Origin: Taeniopygia guttata
Lineage: Eukaryota; Chordata; Aves; Passeriformes; Estrildidae
Reading direction: 5' to 3'
Length of the DNA stretch: 64,000 bases
Assembly: GCF_048771995.1 (NCBI RefSeq)
Contig: NC_133024.1
Location: 57,742,501-57,806,500 of the forward strand
Shown here: one piece after another, positions 33,601 through 47,800 of the stretch
How the letters are laid out: each line of letters opens with the position of its first letter
Numbering within the stretch: the first letter of the stretch is position 1
Program-made: the position numbers and the translations under genes
The notes under the pieces: model-generated
Database searches by the model: none
Told to the model about the DNA's origin: nothing
Seen by the model: the letters and a program-made list of their open reading frames with translations, nothing else

Positions 33601-36600
33601 CCTTCTTTGGGCTGCACTGGCTTTTGACAAAGGAATGTTCATTTTACTGTTTCAGCCAAGTGCTGTGTTTTCTGGCTGATCTATTTTCTATTAGACAGAG
33701 TGTTTTTATCTGCTTGCCTGTTTTTATTGCAAGCTCCTTGACTACACCATTGTTTTTTGTATGATGTCATAGACATCATGAGCAATGTGAGGAGAACCAG
33801 AGAGCAGGGGGGAGTCATTGCAATTTCTGATGGTGATTTCTTCTGTGTGGTTTTGAGCCAGTCAGTTCACTGCTCTGTATTTTTCTTTCCTTGCCTCATG
33901 TTTTCATCTACCTTGTCTGCTTAGGCAGCTTCACAGCATAAGATTTGTGTGTGTCTTTACAGCTGGGCCTGCCTGAAGTTGGTGATGCTTTTAGAAGCAA
34001 ATATATTGCATGTACAGAAAAAAAAGAAAAATTATCTTGTTGGGCATTTGCTATGCCAGGAGCTGTGCAGAGACTGCTCAATTTTACCCATGTTATAGAA
34101 TAATCCTTGTTCTGATTTAAGCTAAAATACATTTTAATCCTTCACCCGGGGATTTGTAGATTGAAATCCACGCTTTCCTAGTAGGGTAAAGTTTTGTTTG
34201 ACCCTCATAGATAAAATCTGTGCCTGCAGCACCATCCAGTTCCAATACTCAGTTTTAGAAGTATGAGGGCTGGGGAGATCAGGATATGGATCTGAGTTAA
34301 ATTCACTAACTTGTGCATGTATCAATATTTCTCCTTTTTCTTCTTTCTTCCCTAAAAATTTTATTTCAGTGCAAATTTTGTCATCTCAGAAAGGGAGTAA
34401 AAAACAATTTCATGCTGCTATGTTTCTTTGATTTGTTTTTTGAGTTGTGTCTCCCGTTTTTTAGTACTTTGCTTATTATTGCTGTGTTCCTCAAATTGTC
34501 TTCCTCCAGTATTCCCAGATATGCAAATCTCTGTCACTGCCATGCTGTGTTTCTGTTGTCCCCCTTCACCTTCTCCCCAGCTGTGCTGAGATTTCCAGAA
34601 AGTTTCATGTTCTTCTGTAGCCACCGTGTGTCCAGGTCCCGGCTCCCAGGAGTGATTCTGCTGCCTGTTTGCACTGTGCCCTGAAGAACCCTGTCTGTTT
34701 TCCAACAACATGCAAGCTGTTTTAAGACTTCATATGTGCTCTTTTGATTTCCTTGATAATTACTTTTCCCAAGACAGAATCCATTCCTAGTACAGGGTTT
34801 GTAGGCCTTAGATCCTTTTGCTTGTTGGTACAAAAGTTGTCTTTATACCTCCTATCAGCTGTGGCAACCCTTGGGTTCTGTTTTTCCAGATAGACCTCTT
34901 CAGTCTCTCTTCTATCTACCTCTTAAGTGCCCCTACCTTCTACCTGCTAAATTATTTAATTTAGAATTTGTGTTAACCATTTGTGTGATTAACAGGTTTA
35001 GTTTGTGTAATGTTTCAGGATAGAACTTGAATAGAAGTTTCCATACAAAGCAAAAAGTGTTGCAAATTATCACCTCAAAAAGGCTAAATTTGCCCAAGAG
35101 GATTCCCAGAGAGCCAGGTTTCAGAGGTTCCTTGGGAATTCCCAGGATTCCCAAAAGCAGATTTGATTTTACCTGTAAAACCATAAATAGCCTATGTTAA
35201 AAACCAGCAGTGTTTTACAGACCATGGACTGGAGACAATGGATTTTAATGGCTTGCTTGGGGTGATTGAAAAGTGTTTTTTTTTTTAGTTTATAAGTAAT
35301 GTCTGCAAAGTTAAACAGCTGGTTTCTTTTCTCAGTTGCAATTACAAAATATTGCAAGTTCTTAAAGTGGAATTTTTATGAAAATACTGAATAAAGCTTT
35401 CATTTGAACAATCTGTACCATCACGCATCTGTTCAGGGGGTTTAGGGCAACCTGGAAGATTTAGGGGTGCAGATTCTGTTCAAAATGGAGCCTGGGGTAA
35501 ATATAAACTAAAATAGGTCTGTAAATATGGAAATGCTTCTTTAAAATAAATATTTTTATTTTGTGGCTACCAACAGAATACCTGTGTACCTTCCTCTAGC
35601 ACCCTAAACAGCAACTGGAAATTAGTTTATTCTGTGCATCAACTGAGTAACAAAAACTGCAGTTTAAAATATTTTATTTAAATTTTTTTAACTGAGTTCA
35701 GGTTAAGATTTGTTGCAGTTACTGTTAGTAACTAAAGTAACTAAAGTTAGTAAATAAAGCTGAATATATGAGCTTTTTGATTATAACCAACGGCGATTCA
35801 ATATTACATATATTTTATGGCCTTAGGAACAATGAGCAGTGCGCTGAGGGTCAGATACGCACTCAATGACTCAATGAAAGCAATCGAGGCGAGGTACCCA
35901 GGCTGCCCTCCTTTTGCAGAGGGTGAACATCTATCTCTGGGTGGAAGGGCTGCTGCTTCCCGGCACACACAGCTTTTGTCTGGCTTCCCTGCTGGCTGAG
36001 TGAGACACTGCTGCGTGAGACCTCAGCAGAGAGATGAAAGAGATGCAGAAACTACATTCCCTATCAATCAGCAGGATCTGCAGAGTGGTGAAGCTGGTGC
36101 CTTGCACGAGCAGTGACGTGGTGTGATGTCTGTAGGTAAGGTCCCCAGGCAGTGCTGAGGGGATGCCAGACAGAGGGTGGTAGTTTATGTTTGCTGTAAC
36201 ACTATTTGACAAGGAATGCTGCAGGAGGAGGCTGTTTTGAGCAGAGGAACATCCTCTTGGTCTGTTGTGCCGTTTGTTTCTTCCCAAGAAACTGTTTTCC
36301 CTTTTCCTCCCTATGCTTTGCTACTGTAATTTTCCTGCTATTGATTTTGCTGCTGAAAGTCCCGATTGATTGTAGGAATCAAAAAGCCCAAGCTGAAATA
36401 TTCCATCCTGAAAACACCTCAGAAATAGCAGTGTTATTTTCCACACGCCTTCCTTGAGGATAAGTGCCAGGCCCTGGTCAAATACAATCAGCTCTTAGCT
36501 CTTACATCACACAGAGAGGCTGGGGTGGAAAAGCTTAAAAAATACTTGAAGCCATATTTTATTCTAAGTTTGGAGAAAACTATTTCAAATAACATGTTCT

Positions 36601-38720
36601 AAATGAGGAGAAGCAAATATATCTGGTTTTAGTAAAGCAGAGCATTGCAGGCAGTGGCCTCCAGTAGAAGTGTTTCCACTCTATCCCAAATGTCATAGCT
36701 GTATTTTGCTGACATACACATGTATATGCAATTGCAGGAAAAGCTTACGACAAAGACCCTTCAGCATCTCCTGGGCCAGGCTGGCAGAAGGAGCTCAGCT
36801 TCTAAATTTCAATACCTCTATTTAGGACATCCAAAATTTAGTAAAGAAGGGTGCTGCTTTCCCTCTTCTCATCGGTCTGCACAAAACCATTTTGTTGTTA
36901 ATAACAACAAAAAAGGGCTACAGAAAATTAATCAATCACAAATATCCATAAGGTCCTGCAGAATATCACTCTCTTTCTTCCAGTAAAATAAATGAGGCAC
37001 ATATTTTTAAGTGTTTCAATAATTTTTCATAGTAAAGAACTTCATAGACACTAACTAATCTTGGAAGTGGAATCATACTGTTTAATTTTTTTAAAAAAGC
37101 TTTTAAGAGAAACTTAGAAATGTTTGAGAAATGTAATTAATAAAATTATTGGTGCATTTAATTGCTTAATGAAAGTGAGCATGGTAACTGGATAACCATG
37201 TTAGCTGGATATTCTCCTATTACAGCTGATCATATTAGTTATTGCCAGTCTGTTGGCACTCCAAGAAGTATATGCTCAGTTGCAGGTCTTTGTGGAGGGT
37301 TCTTTTTCTGGACTGCTTACTGAAATAAGTCAAAGTCCAAATGAATCCTGAATTGCGCAGTAATAAGTTTCATTATTGACTTGCAGAGCTACCAATTAAA
37401 AAAAAAAAACAAAAAAAACCACCAACCAACCCAACCGAAGCCCCAAAGCTTTTGTAATTAAAGTGCTGGAAGCAAGAGAGAAATTGTCAGACAAAGCCTG
37501 CTGATAAGAACACGAAAGAATGGGAAAACAATTGAGAATGAAGGAACTGAGTATATAATTTTCCTGCTTTCTTAGTTACAAATTCTATCTATTTTTCTCA
37601 ATATAGCTGAATAATAATTGTTGCTATATATACAGTAACAAAAACTACACCCTTTAGAAGAACATTTCCTCACACTGCATCATTCCTGATTACAAAACAA
37701 ATATGCAAATAAAAATCAACCCCAAGGCATAATTTAAATTGCAACAATGAACTGGTTCTTCTCATGCAGAGCAGCTTTTCAGCAGAACCTGGGTCGAGCA
37801 GGATGAAAAGAAGATGCCATGATCTGGCAAGTGAAGCCAGCTGAGCACGAATCTTTGTGTCACCCTGAGCAGGGAGCATTCCTGAGTCAGGCATACAAGG
37901 AGTGCCTGCTGGTGCTCAGCGCCTGCCAGCACTGCACACATGCAGGGCAAACCATCAGCACGAGTCCTGTCAAAGCCGAGTGTGCCCTGTAGACGTCTGG
38001 ATTCCCTCAAGGACAGGCAAAGGCAGGCATTCCCAAAGACAGGAGCTGAATTCCAGAGCTACCTGGTTTGTTGAAATGCATCTGCAGTATGAACTCCTTT
38101 TCTCTGCCAGGAGGCAGGGAGCTGCCCGATACCTCGTAAACTTAATTGAAAACTAGAGCAGGTACTTCTACACACCACAGCACATGGGCCAGTCCCACCA
38201 CAAGCTGACCCAAGAGTGCCTGGAAGAAATTTAACAGGCTTCTCTTTTAACATTCTGACCCTTTCACTCCCTTTGCTTTTGTGTATTTAACTCTAAAAAA
38301 ATAATGCATCATATTACAAAATTATTTCTAAGGGATTTAATTTAGGAAGCTCACACAGCGAGTGACAAAAAATAAATAGTATTCATGAGGCCAGGTTCTA
38401 GACTATGTTAGGGGAGCTCAGTTTCTTTCACCTGGAGAGGAACATCTCTCCCACCACCAAACAAAAAGTGCACTATGTGGTATTTATTCTGCTCCATCAC
38501 CACAATTCTGTGCCTTTCCAGCTGTGATACTGTCAAGAGAAGGATACCAGCTTACCAAAGCCCAGCTGCCAAGACAGGAGGAAGTGCACACGGAACTCCA
38601 AGCTGATGCTTTTTTGCCAGGGCTGCTGCAATAAATTCAACCCACTTGCACCAAGATACAAAAAGAATAGTATCACACATTGAAAAACAGAGAAATAGGT
38701 TTTAATCATCTAAGAAACAC
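30640..38720. other. Intergenic gap between WBP4 and MTRF1
   Basis: Eight kilobases between the two convergent genes. It is AT-rich, with open frames no longer than about 123 codons. I see no BTB/Kelch coding sequence, although human has the intronless genes KBTBD6 and KBTBD7 in this interval. An A-rich stretch lies at 37,399-37,435. A somewhat GC-richer patch at 35,815-36,130 has no recognisable content. Confidence 0.7.
37399..37435 (+). repeat. A-rich simple repeat
   Basis: Poly-A runs broken by C, followed by a CCAA-type stretch. No retroposon body is visible next to it. Confidence 0.7.
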
Positions 38721-38726
38721 ATCTGT

Positions 38727-38732
38727 TTTATT
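38727..38732 (-). terminator. MTRF1: Candidate MTRF1 polyadenylation signal AATAAA
   Basis: On the minus strand AATAAA lies 46 bases after the MTRF1 stop, implying a very short 3' UTR. A second AATAAA on the same strand at 38,483-38,488 could give a longer form. Confidence 0.5.
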
Positions 38733-38777
38733 CAGCTGCCAAACACAACAATTCATTTTTAATTCTAGTTGAGGTCT

Positions 38778-38897
38778 TCAGCCTCCTCCTTCTAAAGCCT
38801 GCAAATTTTCTAGATACTGGGTAACAGCCTCTATCTCTGCAAACTCCAATAGTCTGTTGATGAGCTTATCCAGTGCTTCTTTCCCACTTAGAATTTC
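38778..38897 (-). CDS. MTRF1: MTRF1 exon 10: C-terminal helix and stop
   Basis: It encodes [19 protein letters not shown]... and ends QALEGGG with TGA at 38,780-38,778. It corresponds to the human segment after DIKEFLCGGKGLDQL and shows moderate divergence, as usual for this tail. Confidence 0.93.
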   Translation of the reverse strand, partial: EILSGKEALDKLINRLLEFAEIEAVTQYLENLQALEGGG

Positions 38898-41800
38898 CTA
38901 TGAAAAAAAAGCAGACAAAAGCATTACTGACTGTCCTTCAGCATTATTCTGAAACACCAAGTACTCAAACCCCTAAAATGCACTTTGCCTGCAGTCCCTC
39001 CACTTGGTCATCCTTGCAAGTCCCTCCCATGTGAAAGCAGCAGTGGTGGACAGCAGCAGGACATCAGCTGCCTGCCTGCAAGGCACATGGATTCTGGCAA
39101 CAAAAGCAGCTAATCCCCTACTTTCATGTAAGCCATGCACCCACATGAAAATTCCCTGCAAGAACAATCTAAGATTGAAGAACCTCATTCAACTACTGTT
39201 GTCCATGGCAAGAGTGAGGCTGTTTTGCAAGCAAAGCTTGATTAACTTTTGTCAGGCAATTTATGGTTCCAGTTTCACTCAAGAAAGATCCAAACACTAA
39301 GTAACTGGCTAACAAAAGCCACTTTTATGCAGTCATGGAACTATTTTCTCTGCCATGGTGTTCTGCACTCCATTAACTGTGAACCATTGCAAATTCAGTA
39401 TGCCCTGCATTCTCTGGAGTTACCCAGGACACCTGTGGGTACAGTTTGAAAAGCACTGCTCCTTATACAACAGCACTTAGAGCAAACTGGAGACCTAAGC
39501 CAAAATATTGAGGGATCACTCTAAACTTTGTTTTTCATAAATTTAATACAAAAAATCCATTATTAGGGTTTTTTTCCAATTGTAAAAAAAAACCCAATAA
39601 ACAGAATCATAGATTGGCTTGGAATGTACAGTAAAGATCATCCAATTCCAGCCCCTCCTGCCATGGGCAGGGACACTTTTCACTAGACCAAGCTGCTCAA
39701 AGGCCCTCCAACTTGGCCTTGAACACTTCCAGAGAAGAGGCATCCACAACTTCACTGGGCAACCTGCTCTAGTGTCTTTCCACCCTCACAGTAAAGAAAA
39801 TTTTCCTAATATCTAATCTAAATATACCCTAGTTTAGTTTGAAGCCATTCCCCCTTGTCCTGTCACTACATGCTCTTGCAAAAATCTCCCTCTTTCTTAT
39901 AGGCTCCCTTTGAGTACTGGAAGGCAGCAATTAGGTCACTCCAAAGCTTTCTCTTTTCCAGGTTGAACAATCAATAAGATTGAAACCATATGCAGACCAT
40001 TTACTCAGAAAATCTTAAAACGAAAACATTAAATTTCAGTTTCTTTTAACTGTGGCCTGTGATGCAACATAAAAGTTTTTCTCATTCTTTTCTCCAGCAT
40101 TAGGAAGAGGAAAGAATGGCCTAACAAAAATAAAAAGTCCTTCCTATCAGGTTTTTGGTTTGGATGTACTTCTTACTTTGGATGCTTCAAGAATCTCAAG
40201 TGTCACTTGGCCAGTTTGGCCAAAGGACTCATGGATTTTATTGAGGACTACATGCTGGGTCACTTTCCACTCACACAGTAGGAGAAAAACACACAAAGTA
40301 GGCCAGTGAGCTACAGCCTGTGCCAGTAATCTCCAAGACTACAAGAAGGCAGGAAAGAAAGTTTAAAGTTTCTAAATCTAGTGTTCTGTCAGAGCACAAC
40401 TGGCTACTTTCTTTACATATAGACATCTATATCTTAAGTTGTACTCACTAAGTTAATTTCTTCTTTTTAATGGTAAATGTGAGTATCTAAATACCCTCAT
40501 AAGGAACCCTTACCTTAATATTGCGGGCATCATATGAGATCCTGTGGTCAGTCACTCTGTCCTGGGTGAAGTTGTAAGTACGAATTCTCTCTGACTGGGC
40601 TCTTGTTCCCAACTGCAGCAAAGCAGGAAAAAACAAAATCTGTTGTGTTTAAAAAAACCCCAAATACTTCTCTAGAATAGGATGCTTAAAATAAACTGTA
40701 ATGGATCAGCCTGTTCCAACTGCCAACCTAGTGGTCACTGGCTTGGCACATGAGATTTTTAAAAATATTGTGGCATTACTGAACTGTGATTCTGTATCAC
40801 AGACTAAGTTTCTATATCCTCTAGCACATTCCTGTTCTAACTCTGTAGCTGAAAGAACCACATAACTCTCAAAGGTTGTGTAAGGTACGAAAGTCCTTAC
40901 TTCAAGAAAGATACAAGTGGGGTATACTGGGGGGAGGGGGGTTTGTATCTTCCACACAAAATAATGAAATTAGGCTCCATTAATAATGGAAGCAGCTGTG
41001 TGTGGCTGTTGGAAATTAGCACCAAAAGAGACTTAGATTAAGAGTAAGAAGTTAAGTTACCCTCTAGTGGTAAAGTGTGAAAGTGCAAACAGCAATTTTA
41101 ACTTTAAGCAGAAACCCAAAAGTAGCACTGTTGGGATTAAACACTTCACTAAACACTGTGGTCTCTGCTAAAATGGAGAATTAAATGCTAAAAAGCACTC
41201 AGATAAATAAATATGTGTCTGTTTCAGTGGCCTTTGGTGAAAATTTCATCTGCACTCAACAAGTGTATTTTAGAATGCGGAATTTTTTGAATAAATTCTG
41301 AAACACTAGGAAAGGTAATTAACTTCTGACTGATTTTCCACACTAGAAATATAAATGTATATAAACATAAATATTTAAAAATATAAATATAAACATAAAA
41401 TCAGAAATATAAATCCTTTATGCAGCTTTGAAGGCTCTCACACTGAAATTAATAACAAGAGATAAATGGCTCACTGTTTTCAGTCTGGGACACTCACTGC
41501 TCACATTGGGGTTAATAATCTGCAGGGACAATACACTTAAATGCAACCTGAAATAAGTGACTAAATAGCTGGGCTGGAAAATCTGGAGTACTGAGTAATT
41601 CCCTGATTCTGAAGCATTTTTATTCCAATAGATCACTATTGAAGTTTGAACCACAAATGGGAAAACACTCAAAGAATGGGAAAAGAATGACAGGACATTT
41701 TGAGAGAAATGCAGCCCAACTTGAGCTAACTCTTCCAGAAACTGTTTCTTCCTCAAAGGGTTACCTAAACAGTATCAAATCAGCTGCTACTTAATTGCAT

Positions 41801-44800
41801 AGTGGCAGTTTTGTCATTTACTTGTTTCTCTCAAAACCTCTGTATGGCCTTAAAATACTCTCCTTTAGAAACTTCTGAGAACTCCAGATCTACTGGAAAA
41901 CTACTTCATGCAATAGTTTTCTTTGAATGTAACTTTCTACTGATGCTTAGTTTCTGTAACTCTGGCCTTAACAGGGGCATTCAGTACACAATGTTGAATT
42001 TTCCCTTTTGAAAAATTTCGGCCTGTTGACCCTTCTTTCCAGCCACGGTTGATGTCTCTTTTCACTGCCTGAGAAGTCTACAATACCATTGCACTGGGGT
42101 AAGTAAAGGCAGACTTACCATTTTGAAGTACAAGATTCTCCTCCCTTGTAAGGACCCCTAGTTAGACACACATTCTCACTTGCTCTGTCCCCATCACCCA
42201 GAGAGATCAGAAACAAACCTACAACACAACACAACACCCTCTCCAGATCTCAGGCACCACTTGCCTCACCTGCAGCTTCCTGGCGCTCTGCTCTTGACTG
42301 AGCTGCTTTTCAACGAGCTGCTGGTACAGCTTAGCTCTCAGTGTCCGCAGAGCTATTTCCTTGTTCAGCTGTTGTGACCGCTCCTGCTGGCACTCAACCG
42401 CCAGTCCTTCACACAGGCATCCAAGAGCCCATTAGAACAAAGAACAAACAAGCTGAATTAATTCCAACACACTAGGCAAATGAAACCTACTGGAGTGCTG
42501 GTTTGTAGGGCCTTTCAGCTGTGGGATAAAAAGTCATTTTAACACACTAGCCAGAACCATTAGTGTGTTTTTAAACTTGTCACAGCTGCACCGGGGGGTT
42601 TTGTTATGTGCTACAGAAAAGTCAGTGATATTTTAAAATCTCATTAAGCAAACAAATTTCTGACATTGCCTCTAGAAACTGGGCTCACTCCAATTAGCTG
42701 TCATATGTAAAAAATGCAATTTGAGTCCACAGTCCACAAGAAGATGTTTAAAAGAGTGTAACACAAGTTTTTAAAATCTTAGCCCAGATAAGCTAAGACT
42801 GGAAAATTCATTATTCTAGGAGAAAGGGGTGCCTAATCAACACTGGTGAGTCTTGAACTAAATTATGAAAAAGGAGATAAAACAAGACCTTTAAGTCTTG
42901 AAAAGAAATCAACTTCTCATTTGATTTCTGAATGAAAAAGGCATATATGGAATAGCTGTTTTCAGGTCAATTTCACGTACCTAAAGTGATTCTGTATCTT
43001 ACAGAGTGAAGCTCAGCAAGTTTCAATAAAACAAATCCCAAAAAAGACAGTGGTCCAGTCTACACAGTACCTTCCCATCAATATACACTTTCCTTTCTAT
43101 CCAACATATGATAGCATTATCTAGTATGGAATGAAGATCTTCAAGCCTTCTTTTTAATCAGTCATGTAACTACACAGATTCCTGCTAGGCTAAGCATGTC
43201 CTTGATACTGCTGAAGGTACAGAGCACACAGGGCAAATTATTTACATTTTCTACCCCATCCCTGTCACCCTCCATTTGTTCTTTCATCCTTGAAAGTCAG
43301 TGTATTCATGAAACACCCCCTTTGAAGACAACTGGCATAATCATTGTGGCCCTGGTATACAGCCCCTTTCTTACATTGCCTGGCTACATGAGCGACAGAA
43401 ACAGAAGGGGCTACTTCTCCTTTCTTGGTATAAGGCCTAGCCCTGAAAGAAACAACCTGCAGAATCACAAGCTTCCTTTTCAAGATACAGATTCAGTGTA
43501 ATGAGAAGTGCAAAGTACAGCCAGACTTACCTGTAGGAAGGTGCACAATCCTCACAGCACTATCAGTTTTGTTAACATGTTGCCCTCCTGCTCCTTTGGC
43601 TCTGAACGTATCTATACGCAAATCTTTGGGATCCACTTTAACATCAACCTAGAATCAAAGAAAATTACTACTTCCTGCTCATTCTAAAAACATTTGGACA
43701 TCAGTGACACTCAGCATTAATAAGAAATAATTTCTCAAAAATTTGCTCCTTTACAACTGTCCTAAGTAACAGTCATAATCATTATAATTTAAAAAATGCA
43801 GTGTCAAATATCTCTGAAAAGCAAATGATGCCTTAAAGATTTCACTTAGCTTTTCAAACTCTTACTCCAGGTCCTCCACAAAACAAGGTATGTGTGTGTG
43901 TCAAACAAAACACAATCACTGTTTTTCAGAATCACTAGTTGTGGCAGAGAGGCCAAGAAATAAGCAAATATTTAAAAACCACTTCTAGACAGCATTGCAA
44001 GGATCTTGTTTATGAGCCAAGCCTGAATGATTATTGCAACAGTACTTAGAATCATCTGAAGAGAAAATAGGATCCATTCAAGTAAGGATTACTACACTGG
44101 AAACAGGAGTCCATGATGACCTGGATCATAGTTTGAGCTCAGTGGATGGGAAAAGAACATTCAGATCTGATCAATGTTGCAAGGAAAGTATTACAAAGAA
44201 GCAGGAGAAGGTGCAGGAAAAGCCTACAGGATCTGGTTTTGTGTATTTTTTTGTGTAAATTGGTGGTCTAAGTTAGAACTGTTGGTATTAGTGAGATCTC
44301 AGACAGACTAGACAACACACTCATTCACATTCAAAGAAGACTGTCCTTGTTTTACAAGAGAAGGACACCGATAATTTACATTAAACAAAAAAAATCAAAA
44401 GCATGTACAGAATCACATTACTATGCAACACTGAGTATTTTCTTGGATATATTCTGTGTCTTAGTACCTGATGTAATTTAAAATTGGCTTACTCATAGCA
44501 GTGAGCCTTGTCAGTGTTGGGCCTGGAATACTTAATTAAATGATCACTCACTCACATGCCATTTCAGGCAACAGCAAATCTCTGCAAAGTTGCTTCTGAT
44601 GATCCATTTGTACATGTAAGGTAGAGTGCCAAGGACTATCACCTCCCAGTCTCAGAGCACTTGTGGTTCTTTTGCTGGGATTTGCACAAAGCACTTGGTT
44701 ATCAGTGAAATCCCCCAAAACAGTAACATGGTTTTACACCTATTCCAAAGCCAGAATGGGTGAGCAGGGGTTCAGCACCACCTTACCAAACCAGTGAACA

Positions 44801-47800
44801 GCTTACCTCCTCTGGCTGAGGGAGGACAATGACTGACATTGTCCCAGTGTGAATACGCTGCATTCTTGATGACATACCCGTCTCAGGGATTCGCTGGACT
44901 CGGTGAGTCCCTCCTTCATATTTCAGATGCCTGTAGACATTCTCTCCTGAAATATGAGCAGCAGCATGATGCAAGCCTCCTGGAGAGACAAAGAGTGTGT
45001 GACAAATACAGCAGAGAAACACTGCTTTCAATTCCATGGCCTTGGAATCTCTGAAGAACTGCTGTACCTATCTCAGCCGGTGTATAGTTCACGATGTCAA
45101 AGGTCCAACGTTTGTAGTCAGCATAGCTCTGGTACATGTCGAACATTTCTTTAGTGAACTGTTGGCAGATGTCCCCTAAAAATTAAAAAGCATTACAACA
45201 TAAACAACAGTTTTTAGATTTATCTGCAACTCTAACTCCAGTCATTAGGCAGGTTAATGATCATCTTTAGAAAGTATTACTTTATGCCGGTAAAGTATAA
45301 AAAAAGCATTAAGAATAACCCATAAGAGGTTTAATGGAATTGGACGTAGGTTGGAAGTAGTCTTCACTGTAGGGTCTTTGCTGACCTCCAGTTGTTCTGC
45401 CAGCTGTCACTTCTAATATGACAGAACTTCTATCATATTTTTCCTTTGGCACTAGAAGCTGGAAAAGCTGAAAAAAAAAAAAAAAAGAACACCATTATCT
45501 CTGTCATGACCTTGGATCTTCTGTTAATCAAATTTACAGCCAGGCTTCACAATTGCCACAGCCTGAGCACACACAATCACTGACTTCCTTTGGCAAGCTA
45601 GTTAAATCGGACTAAAAACTGTCCAATGACCATTGCAACTCAGTGCAGTCAGTGTGGAAATGCGAGATGCTAGTGCATCCACATGAAAGCTAGCTGAAAA
45701 TCTGGTCCTGCCAAGTCAGGTGCACACCACAGGTCAACACCACTCCCGGCTACTTATGAAGACAAAGTTATTAGCTAACTCAACCAGTTTTTGCATTAAT
45801 CTTATTTTTCAGAAAGTCACATTTCATATTATTTCAGTCTGAGTATAGAAATGAGCCCAAACACAATGGTGTCCAGTGAATTGTTTCAACTTCTTTGCTT
45901 TTATTTTCCCCACTCATGGAATGCTGTCAGCTGAAGAGAAAATGAAGGACTGAAAATTCCAATCAGAAATCCTTCAAGAGTGCACGCTCCACTGCCACAA
46001 ACAGTTACTAGGATGTTATGTCAAATCTTAGTAGCACAGACCCAACACTTTTTAAATCCCCTTCAGCATTTGCAGACAGACAAGCAAGCAAGAGAAATTA
46101 CTCAATCATGTCCTAAGACACAATTGTCACTAAGAAGCTTATTAGTAATTAATGTTGACACTTCTTTTCAGGGAGAATACAGAAGCTGGACTTCTGTTTC
46201 AAACTCAAGTGTCAGAATCTATTGGTAAGATCACAGAGGAAAGGTTTTCTGACATCTTTATTTACAGAGCTGTAAAATTTTACCTCAGGCTCACCTTTCT
46301 GCACAACATGTTCATTTTTTTATCCAGGCTTTCCTTCTCTTCTAAGGCAAGCTCTAGAAGTTGTTTCTCATCTCTGCTGTCTAGTTCTAAATTCGAACAA
46401 CAGGAGCAGATGTTAGCCATTGTCACCTAGAGCAAACTATAACACAGCTGTCCAAAGACATGCGCTGCAGCACAGCAAAGCTAGTAATGTTTTGCCAGCG
46501 TGAGATACTTAAATGAGAGCAGCCCAAGCTAGGATGCACTTTGCTAACTCAATGATCATATTTTCCAGGTGTTCTAGAAGGAGTAGCAGATATTTTACCT
46601 GTGATTAGACTGCTCCTTCCCCCATTTTAGAACTTACTAACAAACTACAACGCATTCTCAGGTAAAGCTCACAGAAGCTCCAACCCTTTTCTGCTGTGGA
46701 GGCTCCAGCTTACAGTAACAAAAAATGCTGATCAGTTAGCAATAGATTATACGCCAAGTAAAAATTTGGAAGACAGTTGGAGTCAAGTGGAAAACCTGTC
46801 ACTGCTGAAACAGGGAACCCCTTCTACTTTTCATCTTTCTTTCCACTCTTCTACTCACCAGAAAGTGAGCAATTTTACTCACTGAAATGAAAAACCAAGT
46901 CTGGTTGAATAAGCGCACATTTTTACCAAGCCAAGTTGAACTAGATTTAAATAACAATGGGACAATTATCAACACAAATTAGGAGGGAATGGCTGAAGCC
47001 AGCTTTGAGCAGCTGGGAGTAAGCATGATGGAACAAAGCAACAAAGAGAAGGTGAAAATCTTCTACCTAGTAGCCAGTATGGAAACCACAGATTTGTCTC
47101 AGATGCAGCATAAAACTGGACTCTCAATCACTTCTAGCTGGTCCAAAAAGTATGTTTATCGATCAGTTAGATAAACAGTATAAAATTAAATACTGTCAAC
47201 ACACTGAGAGATGGTCTGATGGTGACCTAAGGTTCAAAGGATTGGTATCCCATTCCTACCTCCCTTCAAAACAGAATTAACTTAACCTATCTTGTGACTC
47301 ACAGCACCAGAGGGAAACTGGGAAATATTTTTCTGCTTCATTGAGTGTTGCAAATATAAAATCCTACATCAATTGTCAGGAATTCAGATTTCTGACTCTT
47401 CTCAGGAGAGAAGAGGGTCAGTTAGGGAGCTAAGTGGAAAACAGGTAACAGCCAAATGAAGGAGACATCTGTGTTTTAACTTGGCCACAGAATAAATGGT
47501 ACAGACAGAATAATTTGGCTCTATTTAATTCATTTATTTGCTGTAATTTTTTACCATTCTTTTTCCTTCTTTCAACTAGAACTCACTCCATCCCTCCACA
47601 TCATAATTTATGGAATTAGGAAAATTCTTCATTATATTACTTTGATCCAAAACCAGCCTAAGTTGAAATATGAATTTTCCAGACTTTTCTTAATACTTTT
47701 TAAATATTTCAATAACATTTATTTTTCAGCATTAAATTTTTGTACCTTGTCTCCTTCACTCTTTCTCCTCTTTTCTCCAGTGAAGAGAATTAGAGAGGGT

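Noticed and set aside
34418..34833. Two overlapping minus-strand frames suggesting a frameshifted gene
   Set aside because: No recognisable protein, and the overlap is typical of chance frames.
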